NCBI GenBank assembly: GCA_003488105.1
Contig: DNMS01000027.1
Coordinates: forward strand, 1 to 14,361
Source: Rhodospirillaceae bacterium
GTDB lineage: Bacteria; Pseudomonadota; Alphaproteobacteria; Rhodospirillales_A; Casp-alpha2
Direction: 5' to 3'
Length of the DNA: 14,361 bases
Of this stretch, positions 13,810 to 14,361 are shown piece after piece. Within the stretch, counting starts at the first letter, position 1. Each line of letters opens with the position of its first letter. The position numbers and the translations under genes are program-made. Under the pieces are notes generated by a model that had not been told where the DNA came from, did not search any database, and saw only the letters and a program-made list of their open reading frames with translations.

Positions 13810-14361
13810 ATGTCTCAGGCGTCACACAGCGATCTTCACGCGGAAAAAATCCTGATCGTCGATTTCGGCTCCCAGGTGACGCAATTGATCGCGCGCCGGG
13901 TCCGGGAATCCGGCGTTTACTGCGAAATTCACCCCTTCAATGCCGTCGACGAAGCCTTCATCCAGGCGTTCGGCCCCAAGGGCGTGATTCTGTCGGGCGG
14001 TCCGGCCTCCGTCCATGAGCAGACCACGCCCCGCGCCCCCCAGGCCCTGTTCGATACGGCGTCGGCCGTGGGCAGCCTGCCCGTGCTCGGCATCTGTTAC
14101 GGCGAACAGACCATGGTCGCCCAGACCGGCGGCGAGGTCGAACCCTCCAACCACCGCGAATTCGGCCGCGCCTTCATCCAGGTGACCGAGGATTGCCCCC
14201 TGTTCGCGGGCGTGTGGGCCAAGGGCGAAAAACATCAGGTCTGGATGAGCCACGGCGACAAGATCATCCGCGTGCCCGAGGGCTTCCGCCCCGTGGCCGT
14301 GTCCGACGGATCGCCCTTCGCCGCCATCGCCCATGAGTCGGGCGATGGCGGCGAAGGGCGA
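13810..14361 (+). CDS. guaA: GMP synthase (glutamine-hydrolysing), N-terminal part, 3' partial
   Basis: The start of GuaA, which converts XMP to GMP using glutamine and ATP in purine synthesis. The glutamine amidotransferase domain is clear: [20 protein letters not shown] (14-33), [13 protein letters not shown] (58-70), the nucleophile elbow GICYGEQ with C96 (94-100), and VWMSHGD (144-150). The ATG at 13810 has only a weak AGAAG ribosome site but fits the usual N-terminus of about ten residues before the first strand. The expected continuation after SPFAAIA (about residue 174) would be an acidic pair and then a YGVQFHPE block with the catalytic His and Glu. Instead the sequence reads [10 protein letters not shown], which is produced by a fold-back inverted repeat to the window edge. 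The last nine or ten codons should therefore not be trusted. The domain call itself is firm. Confidence 0.95.
   Translation, partial: MSQASHSDLHAEKILIVDFGSQVTQLIARRVRESGVYCEIHPFNAVDEAFIQAFGPKGVILSGGPASVHEQTTPRAPQALFDTASAVGSLPVLGICYGEQTMVAQTGGEVEPSNHREFGRAFIQVTEDCPLFAGVWAKGEKHQVWMSHGDKIIRVPEGFRPVAVSDGSPFAAIAHESGDGGEGR
14311..14361. repeat. 22-bp perfect inverted repeat with 7-nt loop at the window end
   Basis: Bases 14311-14332 and 14340-14361 are exact reverse complements, with the loop ATGAGTC between them. The right arm reaches the final base, so the true repeat may be longer. It lies inside guaA and replaces conserved codons of the amidotransferase domain, so it is most simply an amplification chimera or an assembly error at a contig edge. 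Confidence 0.95.

Noticed and set aside
14332..14361. Novel C-terminal variant of GMP synthase
   Set aside because: The odd residues arise from the exact reverse complement of the preceding bases, so an artefact is more likely than a new protein end.

Overview
The window is high-GC, densely packed chromosomal DNA that looks like an alphaproteobacterium, most probably Rhodospirillales-like. This rests on codon bias, the style of the proteins (EAL signalling protein, cNMP-binding/TPR protein, TPR-glycosyltransferase), and a REP-like intergenic palindrome. No phage, insertion sequence, CRISPR array, rRNA or tRNA was seen. The only strong oddity of assembly is a perfect inverted repeat that runs into the right-hand edge.

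Layout, left to right. (1) Positions 1-1641 (+) hold the 3' part of a PAS / degenerate GGDEF / EAL protein with an apparently intact c-di-GMP phosphodiesterase site. A REP-like double palindrome (1687-1744) separates it from two minus-strand genes: a 79-aa conserved hypothetical protein and a 637-aa protein with a cNMP-binding-like domain, TPR repeats and an acidic tail. (2) Position 4267 starts a PagL-type lipid A 3-O-deacylase (+). It converges, with 8 bp between, on a TPR-glycosyltransferase (-). (3) A minus-strand pair follows: an MscS-family channel, then an ArsC-type reductase. Divergent from mscS is a secreted protein of unknown function (8423-9193, +).

(4) The most interesting block is 9215-12226 (-), three tightly packed genes. 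In transcription order they are a periplasmic retropepsin-like protease (DTGA motif), a membrane protein with an inactive transglutaminase-like domain plus about seven C-terminal helices, and a RimK-related ATP-grasp ligase. The first two overlap by 4 bp and the last two are 1 bp apart. The set looks like an envelope peptide- or amino-acid-ligation and processing system. The gene types and their association are recognised as families, but substrate and product are not known to me. A secreted Ala-rich helical protein lies 59 bp upstream on the same strand and may be co-transcribed.

(5) The right end has a small membrane-anchored periplasmic protein (13246-13722, +) and the start of guaA (GMP synthase, from 13810, +). 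The guaA sequence leaves the family consensus at about 14332, exactly where a 22-bp perfect inverted repeat with a 7-nt loop begins its fold-back to the last base. This looks like an assembly or amplification artefact rather than biology.

Functionally the window is dominated by envelope and signalling genes: lipid A modification, glycosyl transfer, osmotic channel, peptide-ligase cluster, c-di-GMP turnover. No stretch longer than about 260 bp lacks a gene.
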